NCBI RefSeq assembly: GCF_022398325.1
Contig: NZ_JAKEVD010000004.1
Location: 43,923-107,922, forward strand
Direction: 5' to 3'
Length of the DNA stretch: 64,000 nucleotides
DNA from: Shewanella sp. Isolate13
Lineage (GTDB): Bacteria; Pseudomonadota; Gammaproteobacteria; Enterobacterales; Shewanellaceae
In this document: positions 18,558 to 29,027 of the stretch, one piece after another
Layout of the letters: each line of letters begins with the position of its first letter
Numbering within the stretch: position 1 is the first letter of the stretch
The notes under the pieces: model-generated
Told to the model about the DNA's origin: nothing
What the model saw: only the letters and a program-made list of their open reading frames with translations
The model's database searches: none
Made by a program: the position numbers and the translations under genes

Positions 18558-20597
18558 TTAGCCGTTAATGCCACTGTGTCTTAATAGAGCATCGGTTTGC
18601 GGCTCACGACCACGGAAACGCTTAAACAGCTCCATCGGCTCCTCGCTGCCCCCCATCTCTAGAATGTTCTCAAGGAAACGCTGTCCAGTTTCTGCATTGA
18701 AGATCCCCTGCTCTTCAAACAGTGAGAACGCATCGGCAGAGAGCACTTCGGCCCACTTATAGCTGTAATAACCCGCTGCATAGCCGCCTGCAAAGATATG
18801 GGCAAAACTATGCTGGAAACGGTTGAAGTCCGCCGCCTTAATCACAGCAACTTGGTCACGCACCTCATCAAGTTTCTGCTGGATCTCGGCACCTTTGGCT
18901 GGTTCAAACTCTAGGTGTAACTTGAAATCAAACAGTGAGAATTCTAGCTGACGCAACATCATCATGCCCGACTGGAAGTTCTTCGCCGCTAACATCTTGT
19001 CTAGCATGGCTTTAGGTAACGGCTCACCGGTTTCGTAATGGCCAGAGATCTCGGCGAGTGCCTCTTCCTCATAACACCAGTTCTCCATAAACTGACTCGG
19101 TAGCTCAACCGCATCCCAAGGTACACCGCTAATACCAGACACGCCGCCCACATCGATTTTAGTCAGCATATGGTGAATACCATGACCAAACTCATGGAAC
19201 AGGGTTGTCACCTCTTCATGGGTAAACAGCGCAGGCTTACCCGCCACAGGTGCATTGAAGTTACAGGTTAGATAGGCCACAGGATCCTGTAAGCCATTTT
19301 CTGTCATCCGGCGCGCACGGCAATCGTCCATCCACGCCCCGCCACGCTTGCCTTCACGGGCATAGAGATCGAGATAGAAACTGCCGCGATGCTCATTGTT
19401 AGCATCGGTAATATGGAAGAAACGTACATCTTTATGATAACTGTCGAACTCTTTTTGCTCTTCCACCTTGAGGCCAAATAGGCGCGATACGGTGTAGAAC
19501 AGACCCGATAACACCTTATCTTCGGGGAAGTATGGACGCAACAGCTCCTGGGAGATCTCGTATCTATGATGCTTGAGTTTTTCAGCGTAGAAACTTAGAT
19601 CCCAAGGCTCAAGCTCTGTTACACCACACTCTTTTTCGGCAAACTCGGTGAGTTCAGCAAGCTCAGTTTCACCTTGAGACTTAGAGCGAGCCGCCAGTTC
19701 TGTTAAGAAATCGAGCACCTGTTCCGGCGACTCTGCCATCTTGGTGGCTAGTGATTTATGGGCAAAACTTTCGAAGCCTAACAGGTTCGCAAGCTCATGA
19801 CGCAATGCGATGATTTCATCCATCAAAGGACCATTATCGAACTCGCCAGCATTCGGGCCTTGGTCTGATGCACGAGTAACAAAGGCACGGTAGCACTCTT
19901 CACGTAACTGACGATTTTCGCTGTACATCATTACAGGCAGATATGATGGAAAATCTAGGGTAAACAACCAGCCGTCTAACTCTTTAGCCTCGGCCATAGC
20001 CTTAGCCGCAACAATCGCCGACTCAGGCAGACCTTTAAGATCGGCTTCATCGGTGATCAATTTTGTCCAAGCCTGTGTGGCATCCAATAACTGATTTGAG
20101 AAACTGCTGGTTAACTCAGACATACGCTTAACCAGCTCACCGTAACGCTGCTTACCACTGTCGCTTAGGCCAATGCCCGACAGCTCGAAGTCACGTAGGC
20201 TGTTCTCAATCAACTTCTTCTGCGCTTGTGAGTAGTGAGCAAACTCATCAGATTCAGCCAGCGACTTATAGGCTTCATACAGCCCTTGATGCTGACCGAC
20301 AAAAGTGCCATATTCAGATAGTAAAGGTAAGCAAGCATCATGAGCCTTGCGCCACTCTTCGCTGCTAACAACCGAATTCATATGTGAAATAGGCGACCAG
20401 ATCTTACCTAGCTGATCATCCGCCTCCTCTAGTGGTGCCACAAGGTTATCCCATGTGAACTCACCTTGGTGCTTAAGCACCTCTTCGATTTTTTGGCGAC
20501 AATTAGCGATACCTTGCTCAACAGCAGGCTGAATATGTTCAGGTTGAATACTTGAAAAAGGGGGAAGCTTGTTGCTGTTTAACAAAGGATTGCTCAT
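18558..20597 (-). CDS. prlC: Oligopeptidase A (M3 metallopeptidase)
   Basis: The 679-residue protein starts MSNPLL and has the thimet-oligopeptidase zinc motif HEFGHGIHH near residue 468. It also has the M3 motifs MENWCYEEEAL and FAGGYAAGYYSYKWAEVL. It degrades short peptides, including cleaved signal peptides, in the cytoplasm. Length matches PrlC of E. coli (680 residues). Monocistronic, with its own terminator. Confidence 0.96.
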   Translation of the reverse strand: MSNPLLNSNKLPPFSSIQPEHIQPAVEQGIANCRQKIEEVLKHQGEFTWDNLVAPLEEADDQLGKIWSPISHMNSVVSSEEWRKAHDACLPLLSEYGTFVGQHQGLYEAYKSLAESDEFAHYSQAQKKLIENSLRDFELSGIGLSDSGKQRYGELVKRMSELTSSFSNQLLDATQAWTKLITDEADLKGLPESAIVAAKAMAEAKELDGWLFTLDFPSYLPVMMYSENRQLREECYRAFVTRASDQGPNAGEFDNGPLMDEIIALRHELANLLGFESFAHKSLATKMAESPEQVLDFLTELAARSKSQGETELAELTEFAEKECGVTELEPWDLSFYAEKLKHHRYEISQELLRPYFPEDKVLSGLFYTVSRLFGLKVEEQKEFDSYHKDVRFFHITDANNEHRGSFYLDLYAREGKRGGAWMDDCRARRMTENGLQDPVAYLTCNFNAPVAGKPALFTHEEVTTLFHEFGHGIHHMLTKIDVGGVSGISGVPWDAVELPSQFMENWCYEEEALAEISGHYETGEPLPKAMLDKMLAAKNFQSGMMMLRQLEFSLFDFKLHLEFEPAKGAEIQQKLDEVRDQVAVIKAADFNRFQHSFAHIFAGGYAAGYYSYKWAEVLSADAFSLFEEQGIFNAETGQRFLENILEMGGSEEPMELFKRFRGREPQTDALLRHSGING

Positions 20598-20872
20598 CGA
20601 TGATTCCTTAAGATTCTAAGTTGATAGCTATAGAGATAAGGGCGAATAAGGCAAGATTCAATCTATGGAGCACAATTGTTTGTAAACTAAATAGCTCCTA
20701 ACAACAAAAAACCACTTCTTCTAGGATCTGTATCAAATTTTTTCAGAGCAAAGTTTATACAAGATTGGTATTGCAAACCATGTCGCAAATACGATCTATT
20801 ATCATTTACATTCATAGGTATGGCTTTAGTATGCAAAGCGTCAATTCTTTCGCCAATATTTCGAGCCTAACA

Positions 20873-21655
20873 ATGAAAAAAGCCAGTCTGTACACAGTAT
20901 TAGTAACACTATCAATCAGTCCGGTTGTCTTTGCCGAAGACGCAGTAAGCATCGATGACTCTCACGCCACTCAGGTCATTGAGCAGCTGTCAGCAGATGA
21001 TAACGGACAAGTTCAGGGACTTGTCGATCTGGGTTGGGACTCAAAATACATCTCAGAAGGACGCAACAATCTAGAAAAAGGCGGCATCTATTGGGCTACG
21101 GCCGCAGTACAAAAAGACAATCTGACGGTTTATGCCACCGTGGGGCGTGGTGACAGCCAGCATTATACCGAGTGGAATTTTGGTATTGAATATGGCTTTG
21201 ACCTGAGTGAAAACTTAAGCGGTAGCGTTGGCTATCAGCGTCTAGAGTTTTACGGCGATGAGCGTGCCCATGACAATGAGCTATTCAGCTCTCTCGAATA
21301 CACAGCGGTAGACTGGTTAGTGCCATCGGTTAGCTATACCTACTCCACCGAAGCGGCGGGTTACTTCGTTGAAGTAAGCCTTCACAGCAATTGGGAATTG
21401 GCTCAAGGCTTCACCGTTAGCCCCTATGTCACCCAAGGCTTTGATTTCCAATATGCTACTGAAGAACATGATGGCGCCAACCACTTTCAGTTTGGTGTAG
21501 AGGCTGAGTATCTATTACCGAATAACTTTGTCGTCTCTGGCCACCTCAGCCACACTATCGCTCAGGAAGATATTAAACTTGAGGCTCGCAATGAGGGGAT
21601 CACAAGCAGTTTAGATGAAACCTATGCAGGCCTTCATCTTAGCTGGAACTTCTAG
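20873..21655 (+). CDS. Putative outer-membrane beta-barrel protein, function unknown
   Basis: About 260 residues. It starts at ATG 20873, giving signal peptide MKKASLYTVLVTLSISPVVFA. The mature part alternates hydrophobic and aromatic residues in about eight to ten strands (WDSKYISEGRNN, YATVGRG, SVGYQRLEFYGDE) and ends in a terminal Phe (LSWNF), the usual outer-membrane assembly signal. An earlier in-frame start at 20765 would bury the signal peptide and is rejected. Possibly a small porin or pore of the TorF type. No operon partner. Confidence 0.8.
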   Translation: MKKASLYTVLVTLSISPVVFAEDAVSIDDSHATQVIEQLSADDNGQVQGLVDLGWDSKYISEGRNNLEKGGIYWATAAVQKDNLTVYATVGRGDSQHYTEWNFGIEYGFDLSENLSGSVGYQRLEFYGDERAHDNELFSSLEYTAVDWLVPSVSYTYSTEAAGYFVEVSLHSNWELAQGFTVSPYVTQGFDFQYATEEHDGANHFQFGVEAEYLLPNNFVVSGHLSHTIAQEDIKLEARNEGITSSLDETYAGLHLSWNF

Positions 21656-21824
21656 CAATTTCTAACTCATCGTTTCTACTTCATTACAGTTAGCTATACT
21701 AACAACTCATAGCTAACTGTCTTCGCTCTTGCTTGATAATGCAGATTTTAGCAAGAGCGCATACAACATCTGAAGATACACAACAGATTACACGGATAGT
21801 AATCTTGAGTAAGAGGAACAGGGA

Positions 21825-22307
21825 ATGTTACTTCTATCGCGCTTAATTTTAGTCACGCTCATCATCGTTTATAGCCCGCTCAGCTTTGGCAACGACCCAG
21901 ATAGCCCAACACTGGCCTTAGGTAGCGTACTAAACGATAAGGGACAACCGATCGAGCTCCCCGACAAGCCTAAGAGCAACTTTAATTACTCACCGCCCCC
22001 CATTGAAGACTCCAAGCACTCCTCAACACAAAGCCACGTGACAAAGAAGAGTTCGTCTAAGAAAGCTAAGGCTAAGAGTCGCAAGCAAAGGCTCGCCAGC
22101 CGCAGCAGTGTGGCCAACGATCCTGGTTGTCGCTGGCTTAACAGTCGCATGAACAGTCTAGAGCGCCACCTTAGTGCCGGGGTAAACTCACGCAATCGCC
22201 ACTACCAGCAAGAGCTCAAGATTCGACAGGGTGAATGGGAGTGTATGAAATGCGGGGCAGAAGGCCCCGAGCAGAGTGACCATGCCGCCTGCCAATACCG
22301 ACGCTAA
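21825..22307 (+). CDS. Secreted small basic Cys-containing protein, function unknown
   Basis: 160 residues. Residues 1-22 are a Sec signal peptide (LSRLILVTLIIVYSPLSFG). Then comes a proline-rich segment, a Lys/Ser-rich stretch (about 65-90, KKSSSKKAKAKSRKQR) and a C-terminal region with four cysteines (DPGCRWL, ECMKCG, AACQY) and many charged residues. AGAGGAACAGGGA precedes the ATG, a fair ribosome binding site. The last part looks like a short helix plus disulfide knot. No family recognised. Confidence 0.72.
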   Translation: MLLLSRLILVTLIIVYSPLSFGNDPDSPTLALGSVLNDKGQPIELPDKPKSNFNYSPPPIEDSKHSSTQSHVTKKSSSKKAKAKSRKQRLASRSSVANDPGCRWLNSRMNSLERHLSAGVNSRNRHYQQELKIRQGEWECMKCGAEGPEQSDHAACQYRR

Positions 22308-22576
22308 CGCCAGCCTAGTGACAATAGCCATCGACCTAAGTCTGTGGTTTATGGTTAATCATTAAAGTGTTCTAGCTCATAATTTATGGGGCTAGCTGGA
22401 TCAAATTTTTCCCTCTACAATGGCTTGTTCTTGAACTGGCGCAAAGCCAATAAATTAATTCGTCATTAGCTGTTTAGCTTATTTAAACAATAAACGGGTT
22501 AATCATAATTACAGGCCCAGAAGCCCTCTATCCATCAGCTTTTGGCCAACAGTTCGCAACTTTATTGGAGATACAC

Positions 22577-23932
22577 ATGGCTCAACATTTTGATTATATC
22601 TGTCTTGGTGCGGGTAGCGGCGGTATTGCATCGGCTAATAGAGCGGCCATGCGTGGCGCCAAAGTACTACTTATCGAAGCGAAAGAGCTAGGCGGCACCT
22701 GTGTTAACGTAGGTTGTGTACCGAAAAAAGTGATGTGGTACGGTGCGCAAGTAGCTGAAGCCATGCACCTTTACGCTAAAGATTATGGTTTCGATGTCAC
22801 TGTTAATAAGTTTGACTGGAGCACGCTTGTAGCTAGCCGTGAAGCCTATATCGGCCGTATCCATGGCTCTTACGACCGTGGCCTAGAAAGCAACGGAGTC
22901 ACCCTGGTACGCGGCTACGGTCGCTTCGTCGATAGCCGCACCATAGAAGTAAACGGCGAGCACTATACGGCTGATAACATCTTGATCGCCACTGGCGGCG
23001 CCGCCACGATCCCGAACATTCCTGGTGCCGAGTACGGTATCGACTCAGATGGCTTCTTCTCGCTCGCCGAGCAACCTAAGCGCGTAGCGGTGATCGGTGC
23101 AGGCTATATCGCCGTCGAAGTCGCCGGTGTACTGCATGCATTAGGTAGCGATACTCACCTATTTGTTCGTAAGCATGCACCACTGCGCAACTTCGACCCA
23201 ATGCTGAGTGAAGCGCTGATGGAGTCAATGGCGACAGAAGGCCCAACACTGCACACCCATAGCATCCCTGAGTCGGTCACCAAAAATGATGATGGCAGTT
23301 TAACCCTTAAAATTGAAAACGGCGAAAGCTACGAAGTTGACAGCCTGATCTGGGCGATTGGTCGCCAACCATCAACGGCAAATATCGGCCTTGAAAATAC
23401 CAAGGTTGAGCTAGATGCCAAGGGCTATGTGATCACCGATGAGCAACAAAACACCACTGACCAAGGGATCTACTGTGTCGGCGATATCATGGCGGGCGGC
23501 GTAGAACTCACGCCTGTAGCCGTTAAAGCTGGGCGCCTGCTATCGGAGCGACTATTCAACGGCATGACAGATGCCAAGATGGATTACAGCTGCATTCCAA
23601 CCGTAGTCTTTAGCCACCCAGCTATCGGCACCATGGGTTTAACCGAGCCAGAAGCTAAGGCTGAGTACGGTGAAGAGAACGTGACGGTATACACCTCAGG
23701 TTTCACCTCTATGTACACCGCAGTAACCGCGCACCGTCAGGCTTGTAAAATGAAACTTATCTGCGCTGGCGACAACCAGAAAGTCGTGGGTATTCACGGT
23801 ATCGGTTTTGGCATGGATGAAATTCTGCAGGGCTTCGGTGTCGCAATGAAGATGGGCGCCACTAAGGCCGATTTCGATGCGGTTGTGGCTATCCACCCAA
23901 CCGGTGCTGAAGAGTTTGTTACCATGCGTTAA
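22577..23932 (+). CDS. gor: Glutathione reductase
   Basis: 451 residues. The redox-active disulfide is in [17 protein letters not shown]. The FAD-binding motif [10 protein letters not shown] is at the N-terminus, the NAD(P)-binding motif [17 protein letters not shown] in the middle, and the interface ends [12 protein letters not shown] with the catalytic histidine. NADPH-dependent reduction of glutathione disulfide in the cytoplasm. ATG 22577 is chosen because TTGGAGATACAC gives a Shine-Dalgarno; the in-frame TTG four codons earlier lies within it. Monocistronic, ending at a strong terminator. Confidence 0.96.
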   Translation: MAQHFDYICLGAGSGGIASANRAAMRGAKVLLIEAKELGGTCVNVGCVPKKVMWYGAQVAEAMHLYAKDYGFDVTVNKFDWSTLVASREAYIGRIHGSYDRGLESNGVTLVRGYGRFVDSRTIEVNGEHYTADNILIATGGAATIPNIPGAEYGIDSDGFFSLAEQPKRVAVIGAGYIAVEVAGVLHALGSDTHLFVRKHAPLRNFDPMLSEALMESMATEGPTLHTHSIPESVTKNDDGSLTLKIENGESYEVDSLIWAIGRQPSTANIGLENTKVELDAKGYVITDEQQNTTDQGIYCVGDIMAGGVELTPVAVKAGRLLSERLFNGMTDAKMDYSCIPTVVFSHPAIGTMGLTEPEAKAEYGEENVTVYTSGFTSMYTAVTAHRQACKMKLICAGDNQKVVGIHGIGFGMDEILQGFGVAMKMGATKADFDAVVAIHPTGAEEFVTMR

Positions 23933-23958
23933 GCATAACTAATCAAATGATTAGCAAT

Positions 23959-23988
23959 AAAAAAGCCGCTGAATAAGCGGCTTTTTTA
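23959..23988. terminator. Bidirectional terminator between gor and the BCCT gene
   Basis: AAAAAAGCCGCT-GAATA-AGCGGCTTTTTTA stem-loop serves both convergent genes. Confidence 0.88.
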
Positions 23989-24045
23989 TGTTTAGCGCTT
24001 AATGCCTGAAAATCCATTCCCAAGCATTAATCTATATTCTAATGA

Positions 24046-25998
24046 TTAGTTAGGCGTATTCAGTCTCGCTTGAATCGCCAGCTTCACCTCTTCTTGCGCC
24101 AATAAAGCTTCTTCTTCAAGCTTCTCACGCATAAGCGTATCAAAGGCAGCTCGTGCTTCTTGCGCAAGCGCAGACGCCTCTAACTTAGACTCTCTAGCTT
24201 TCATTGAATCATCGGTTAACTGGCGTAACTTTTCGATGATCTCATCTGGTGCATCACCTAGCTCAACGCTCGACTCTCCACGAGTCAAAGCTTCTCTACG
24301 TAGTTGCTTTTTCAGCTCCCAAATTGCATCGTTCGCTTCACGCTCTAAATCTGCCGCTTGAATAGCGTTATCGCGCAATAGCTCAAAACGTGCCAACGCT
24401 TGGCCCTCTTTGCTCCAAGGATCGACATCTGGCAGATCAGAAATGTTGATAACAGGATCCACATAGTTATCTTGATGGCTTAAGTCTAACGTCGCGGCTT
24501 TAACCCCAGATATCATCAGCATCACAGCAATAATCAATAGTGGCAATCCACCAACAATTGCCGCGGTTTGCAATGTGGCTAAACCTCCCATAAACATCAA
24601 TGCCGATGGCATAAACGATAACGCAAACGCCCAGAATAGACGGTTCCAACGCATTGGATCTTCGGTCACATTAGTTTGTACAACCGATGCCAAAATATAT
24701 GAGATTGAGTCGAAGGTCGTGGCGGTGAAAATCACACATAACAAGGTAAATAGTGCAATGATCACTGTACTAAAAGGCAACTGCTCTAACGTTGCAAAAA
24801 TAGCACGAGTCGCACCTTCAGTATTAAGAATATTCACCACATCTAACTGACCAGATAGCTGTAGAGAAAGACCATAGTTACCTAAAATGATGAAGTACAT
24901 CGAACAGCCAAGCGAGCCGAAGAATACCGCACCAGACACCATCTGCTTGATCGTTCTACCACGAGAGATACGTGCAACGAACAGCCCCATGCTAGGTGCA
25001 AACACTAACCACCAAGCCCAGTAGAAAATCGTCCAGTCTTGTGGGAAGTGAGTATCGGCAAAAGTGCCTAAGCCACCAAAAGGTTCTGCCCAAGTCGCCA
25101 TCACAAAGAAGTTAGATAGCATACGACCAATTGAGTCTAGACCTGTTTCCAACATGAAGATCGTTGGACCACAAACAAGCACAAATAGCAGTAAACCTAA
25201 GGCACCCCAGAAGTTGATGTTACTTAAAATCTTAATGCCTTTATCCATGCCCATATAAGCAGAATAAGCAAAGATTGCTGTACATAGCATCAACACGCCA
25301 ATTTGGCTGCCGGTCGTGGTAGGGATATCGAATAGGTAACTGATACCTTCGTTGATCAACGGAGCCGCTAAACCTAAGGTCGTTGCCGCGCCGCCCAATA
25401 AACCGAAGATAAACAGAATATCGATAAACTTACCTAGCTTACCAAAGCTGTTTGCTTCACCGATAACGGGCATCAACGCCGCAGAAACCTTAAGCACTGG
25501 CTGCTTACGAACATAGAAGAAGTAAGCAATTGGGATCGCAGGGATCATATAGATACACCAGGCGATAGGCCCCCAGTGGAACAGGCCATAAGTCGCCGCC
25601 CAGCGTACGGCTTCTTCGCTACCAGGTTCTAACTGGAAAGGTGGGTTTTGATAATAATAGGCCCATTCAATGGTACCCCAATACAAGATACTGGCACCGA
25701 TACCACCACAGAATAACATCGCGGCCCAAGACGCAAGTGCAAACTCTGGCTTTTCATCAGGATCACCGAGTTTAATCTGACCAATATCAGAGAAAACGAT
25801 ATAGATCATGAAGAAGAATGCAGCTAAACCAAGCCCCAAATAAGCAAAACCTAACTTATCTGTCATAAAAGTTTTAGCTACAGCAATCCACTCAGCTCCT
25901 TCTGTTGGAAACATCAATAGTGGGATCACCACTGAAAGGAGCAATACTAGTGCGCCGATAAATGTGGGCTTATCAATAAGCTCGAAGTGCTTTTTCAT
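24046..25998 (-). CDS. BCCT-family transporter with long charged C-terminal tail
   Basis: About 650 residues with 12 membrane segments. Family motifs are WAAMLFCGGIGASILYWGTIEW and YFIILGNYGLS. The aromatic box region reads WTIFYWAWWLVFAPSMGLFVARISRGRT, which fits a betaine/choline/carnitine carrier. From about residue 540 a soluble tail of some 110 residues is strongly helical and charged (LREALTRGESSVELGDAPDE...), likely a coiled coil and possible osmosensing or regulatory extension. ATG 25998 is chosen over an upstream TTG (26016) lacking a ribosome site. The substrate is not determined. Confidence 0.9.
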   Translation of the reverse strand: MKKHFELIDKPTFIGALVLLLSVVIPLLMFPTEGAEWIAVAKTFMTDKLGFAYLGLGLAAFFFMIYIVFSDIGQIKLGDPDEKPEFALASWAAMLFCGGIGASILYWGTIEWAYYYQNPPFQLEPGSEEAVRWAATYGLFHWGPIAWCIYMIPAIPIAYFFYVRKQPVLKVSAALMPVIGEANSFGKLGKFIDILFIFGLLGGAATTLGLAAPLINEGISYLFDIPTTTGSQIGVLMLCTAIFAYSAYMGMDKGIKILSNINFWGALGLLLFVLVCGPTIFMLETGLDSIGRMLSNFFVMATWAEPFGGLGTFADTHFPQDWTIFYWAWWLVFAPSMGLFVARISRGRTIKQMVSGAVFFGSLGCSMYFIILGNYGLSLQLSGQLDVVNILNTEGATRAIFATLEQLPFSTVIIALFTLLCVIFTATTFDSISYILASVVQTNVTEDPMRWNRLFWAFALSFMPSALMFMGGLATLQTAAIVGGLPLLIIAVMLMISGVKAATLDLSHQDNYVDPVINISDLPDVDPWSKEGQALARFELLRDNAIQAADLEREANDAIWELKKQLRREALTRGESSVELGDAPDEIIEKLRQLTDDSMKARESKLEASALAQEARAAFDTLMREKLEEEALLAQEEVKLAIQARLNTPN

Positions 25999-26016
25999 TT
26001 TTTTTGTCCGCAACAA

Positions 26017-26498
26017 CTAAATACAGATTTGATTAAGTGCACGCCACAAGAGCCCGTCTGCGCAAAAGAACAGATGGGGTTAATACTAAGTAGAAGAGTA
26101 TGAATATTGTGTGTGAACGGTTTTTTTTGTAGAGCTAATAACACCCGAAAGTTGCCCAGATTACGATTAATATGGACTTAGGATAAAATAATGTTAACCG
26201 AGCTTACTGTCGACAAACTTATCTCTCGAATCGTTCAATATTGTGATACAAGTCTCACCGAGATTTAGGTGATACTTATTTGTGATTTTTTAATGCTGTA
26301 TAAATAGGCTAAACGCCTTGCTGGCGGCGATTGTGGGCCATTTTGTCCATAAATGAGTTTGCACTAAATATCGGCTATTTAACCTTGCGGTTTTTGGGGG
26401 AGTTCATAGATATCGATGGCAGTGATTAAAGGCAAAATGAGAGCAAAGCTGTAGATGTTGGCACAATAGCAATCGTGCCAACCGTAGCGAAAAAAAGC
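26017..26498. other. Intergenic region upstream of the BCCT gene
   Basis: It holds the BCCT promoter region. One 25-codon plus-strand frame (26191-26268, MLTELTVDKLISRIVQYCDT...) has a Shine-Dalgarno AGGA seven bases before its ATG and protein-like composition. It could be a microprotein or the stump of a lost gene. Otherwise nothing recognised. Confidence 0.4.
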
Positions 26499-27599
26499 CT
26501 AAGCAGCGTTACGCTTTTTATATACCACGCAAAAATTACCGCGCTTAGTGCGACACTTAGAGCAACGTTCACAATCGACTTCCGCTCTGCGACCTGCAGA
26601 CCAACGCCGAACCAAGTGTGGCTCAGCCAGTAACGGCCGTGATAACGCAAAAAACTGAATATTGGTGGTATCGGCAAGCTCTTCGATAGCGCAAATATCA
26701 GCAAGACCGCCAACGGTAATAACTGGCAGCTTCACCTCTTGGCTGATCACCGCGCCGTATTCACGGAAGTAACCTTCACTTTGAATGGTATAACCATCAA
26801 ATGACTCGCCGACTAAGGTATTAGCATTACCGTGAATGTTACCAGAAATAATAATCGCATCGACGCCAACGGATTCCAGCTGCTTACAGATGCTGCGGGT
26901 TTCGACAAAAGTTAAGCCGCCGTCGAAAAACTCAGAGGCCGTTAACTTGACTAAGATTGGGTAATCATCGCCCACCAGCTGGCGGATCTCAGTATAGATT
27001 TCCAGCAACAAGCGCATACGATTCTCAAGGCTGCCGCCGTACTCATCTTCACGCTGGTTGTAATAAGGACTCAAAAACTGATTAATCAGATAAGTGTGTG
27101 CGGCATGGATCTCAACACCATCAAATCCAGACTCTTTAGCGCGGAGGCTCGCCGCGGCAAACGCCTTAACAATGTAATCGATCTCGGCTTTGGTCATCGC
27201 CTTACCCATGGTCTGGGTACCACGCTCGGCGATTGCACTCGGTGCGAAAATCACGCGCTCGCCCACATTGTAAGTGGTCTTAGTTCCACCATAAGCCAGC
27301 TGCATGACGATTTTCGAATCATAGCCATGTACCAGCTCAGTCAGCTTTTGATACTCGGCGATAAACGAGTCGTCATACATACCCATCATGCCCGCATTAG
27401 GCTTTTCTTCGGCAACAATGTTGGCGTAGCCAGTGACAATCAGACCCACCTCACCTTTCGCCAGCTCTTCATACACAGCGTAAAGCTTGTCGGTCATATG
27501 GCCTGTTTCAGTCGCCATATTTTCCCAAGTCGCGCTGCGTACAAAACGGTTTTTCAGTGTCATGTTGCCAATACGGCTAGGTGAAAACAAAGTGCTCAA
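26499..27599 (-). CDS. NADH:flavin oxidoreductase, Old Yellow Enzyme family
   Basis: The 366-residue TIM-barrel flavoprotein has the OYE signature GFDGVEIHAAHTYLINQF and SPYYNQREDEYGG, followed by LENRMRLLLEI. The active-site histidine pair region is HAAH. The C-terminus has a cysteine cluster (CERCSKC...NFC), reminiscent of the iron-sulfur ligands in 2,4-dienoyl-CoA reductase relatives, but the second domain of those enzymes is absent. The start is TTG 27599, supported by AGAGGA eight bases upstream. The substrate is unknown. Confidence 0.87.
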   Translation of the reverse strand: MSTLFSPSRIGNMTLKNRFVRSATWENMATETGHMTDKLYAVYEELAKGEVGLIVTGYANIVAEEKPNAGMMGMYDDSFIAEYQKLTELVHGYDSKIVMQLAYGGTKTTYNVGERVIFAPSAIAERGTQTMGKAMTKAEIDYIVKAFAAASLRAKESGFDGVEIHAAHTYLINQFLSPYYNQREDEYGGSLENRMRLLLEIYTEIRQLVGDDYPILVKLTASEFFDGGLTFVETRSICKQLESVGVDAIIISGNIHGNANTLVGESFDGYTIQSEGYFREYGAVISQEVKLPVITVGGLADICAIEELADTTNIQFFALSRPLLAEPHLVRRWSAGRRAEVDCERCSKCRTKRGNFCVVYKKRNAA

Positions 27600-27894
27600 G
27601 TGGATTCCTCTTAAAATCTTATTCCGTACTCGCTAACAGAATTAGCAAGCAACAAAAACAGCAGGCGCAGGATCCTACGCGCAAAATATAAGAAATTCCT
27701 TAAGCTAGATTCAGTTTTTAAACATTCGTTATATGCTGTGAAACCTAGGATATAAAGCCGCAGACCAACAACACCCAAATTATCACCAGAACACTTTGAT
27801 TTTAAATCACTAACCCGCTATTGTTCCGCTTGAAATTTAGACCTATTACTCAGCCTAAATGACGCATTTTACCGTCACTTTTAGAGACAGCCCT

Positions 27895-28974
27895 ATGTAC
27901 ACTCGAATACTTCCTTGTATTTTCGTTTCACTGATTTCTACTGTGGTTTTACCCGCATTCGCCAGTAATGACTTAGGCGGCGTCTGGCAAGGCACCTTAG
28001 GTAAGAGCAAAATCCGCGTCTGCTTTAATGAATACGGCACAGGCAGTTATTACTATCAGCGCTATTTAACGCCAATCAGACTCGAGCAGGTCGATAACCA
28101 CTGGCAAGAAGACAAACAAACTGGCTTCTGGCAGTTTGAAAGTGTCAGTGAACAAGAACTTACAGGGCTCTGGTCTAATAAAGAATCGTTTAAGACTGAG
28201 CTAACTCAAAATCAGTCAGCTAAATCGTTAACCATTAAGCTTGAACGCCAAATCAGCCCCGATGGCATCGATGATTGCAGCAGCGATGCTTATAACCTGC
28301 CGCTAGAAACCAAGCCAACTGTTCGCCGTGGCAAATGGCAGCCTTTTGACAATACTGACGCAGAGCAAGCCAGCCCACTAAGCTACCGCCAACTAACATA
28401 TGGTGCAGAGCTCGGCCTCGAACTTAAAGGTGAGCAAACAGGTATCCCAGCAATTAACCAGTGGCTCAAGCAAAAGCTGACTAGCGAACAACAATTTGCC
28501 GAGACTATTGAAACCCGCCGCAGAATGCTAGCGCGAGTCGGCCAGCCAATCGCAGATGAAACCGGAGCTGAAATCGATTTCATTAACCAACATTGGCTAA
28601 GCGTACGATTTTACCGCTGGGCAGCAGGTTATGGCGCCGGCGGCATAAGCCGCACCTATACCAGCTTTAATCTCAAAGATGGTCAAGCATTCAATCCATG
28701 GCAATGGTTTAGAAGCGACGCCCCCCTTGATCAAATGCGTCATCAGCTACCAGATGCTCTGCGCGAAAAGCTATTTACCGATATGCAAGTGTATGAGGAC
28801 TGTGACAACTCAGACGGCTCAGGCTATTTCTATCTCACCCTCAGCCCAAAAGGCATCGAGCTTTGGGAAACACCCAACGGCAGCGGCTGCGAAAACGAGT
28901 TCACCCTCAGCCCCCAAGAGGCTATGCCGTTTGCCACAGAATACGGTAAGAGTCAGCTTAGATTACTGGATTGA
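27895..28974 (+). CDS. Secreted protein of unknown function
   Basis: About 359 residues from ATG 27895, which directly gives signal peptide MYTRILPCIFVSLISTVVLPAFA. The mature protein has an N-terminal beta-rich segment (LGGVWQGTLGKSKIRVCFNEYGTGSYYY) typical of small calycin- or lipocalin-like folds. Its C-terminal half resembles DUF3298-like periplasmic proteins (SRTYTSFNLKDGQAFNPWQWF, YLTLSPKGIELWETPN). In-frame translation from 27859 is possible but would spoil the signal peptide. No function is assigned. Confidence 0.72.
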   Translation: MYTRILPCIFVSLISTVVLPAFASNDLGGVWQGTLGKSKIRVCFNEYGTGSYYYQRYLTPIRLEQVDNHWQEDKQTGFWQFESVSEQELTGLWSNKESFKTELTQNQSAKSLTIKLERQISPDGIDDCSSDAYNLPLETKPTVRRGKWQPFDNTDAEQASPLSYRQLTYGAELGLELKGEQTGIPAINQWLKQKLTSEQQFAETIETRRRMLARVGQPIADETGAEIDFINQHWLSVRFYRWAAGYGAGGISRTYTSFNLKDGQAFNPWQWFRSDAPLDQMRHQLPDALREKLFTDMQVYEDCDNSDGSGYFYLTLSPKGIELWETPNGSGCENEFTLSPQEAMPFATEYGKSQLRLLD

Positions 28975-29027
28975 GACTAAGGTAGGCTCGATATATAAAG
29001 ATAGATATCTTTCAATAAAAAACGAAC

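Noticed and set aside
26426..26713. 95-codon minus-strand frame
   Set aside because: Overlaps the 3' end of the OYE-family gene in another frame; shadow.
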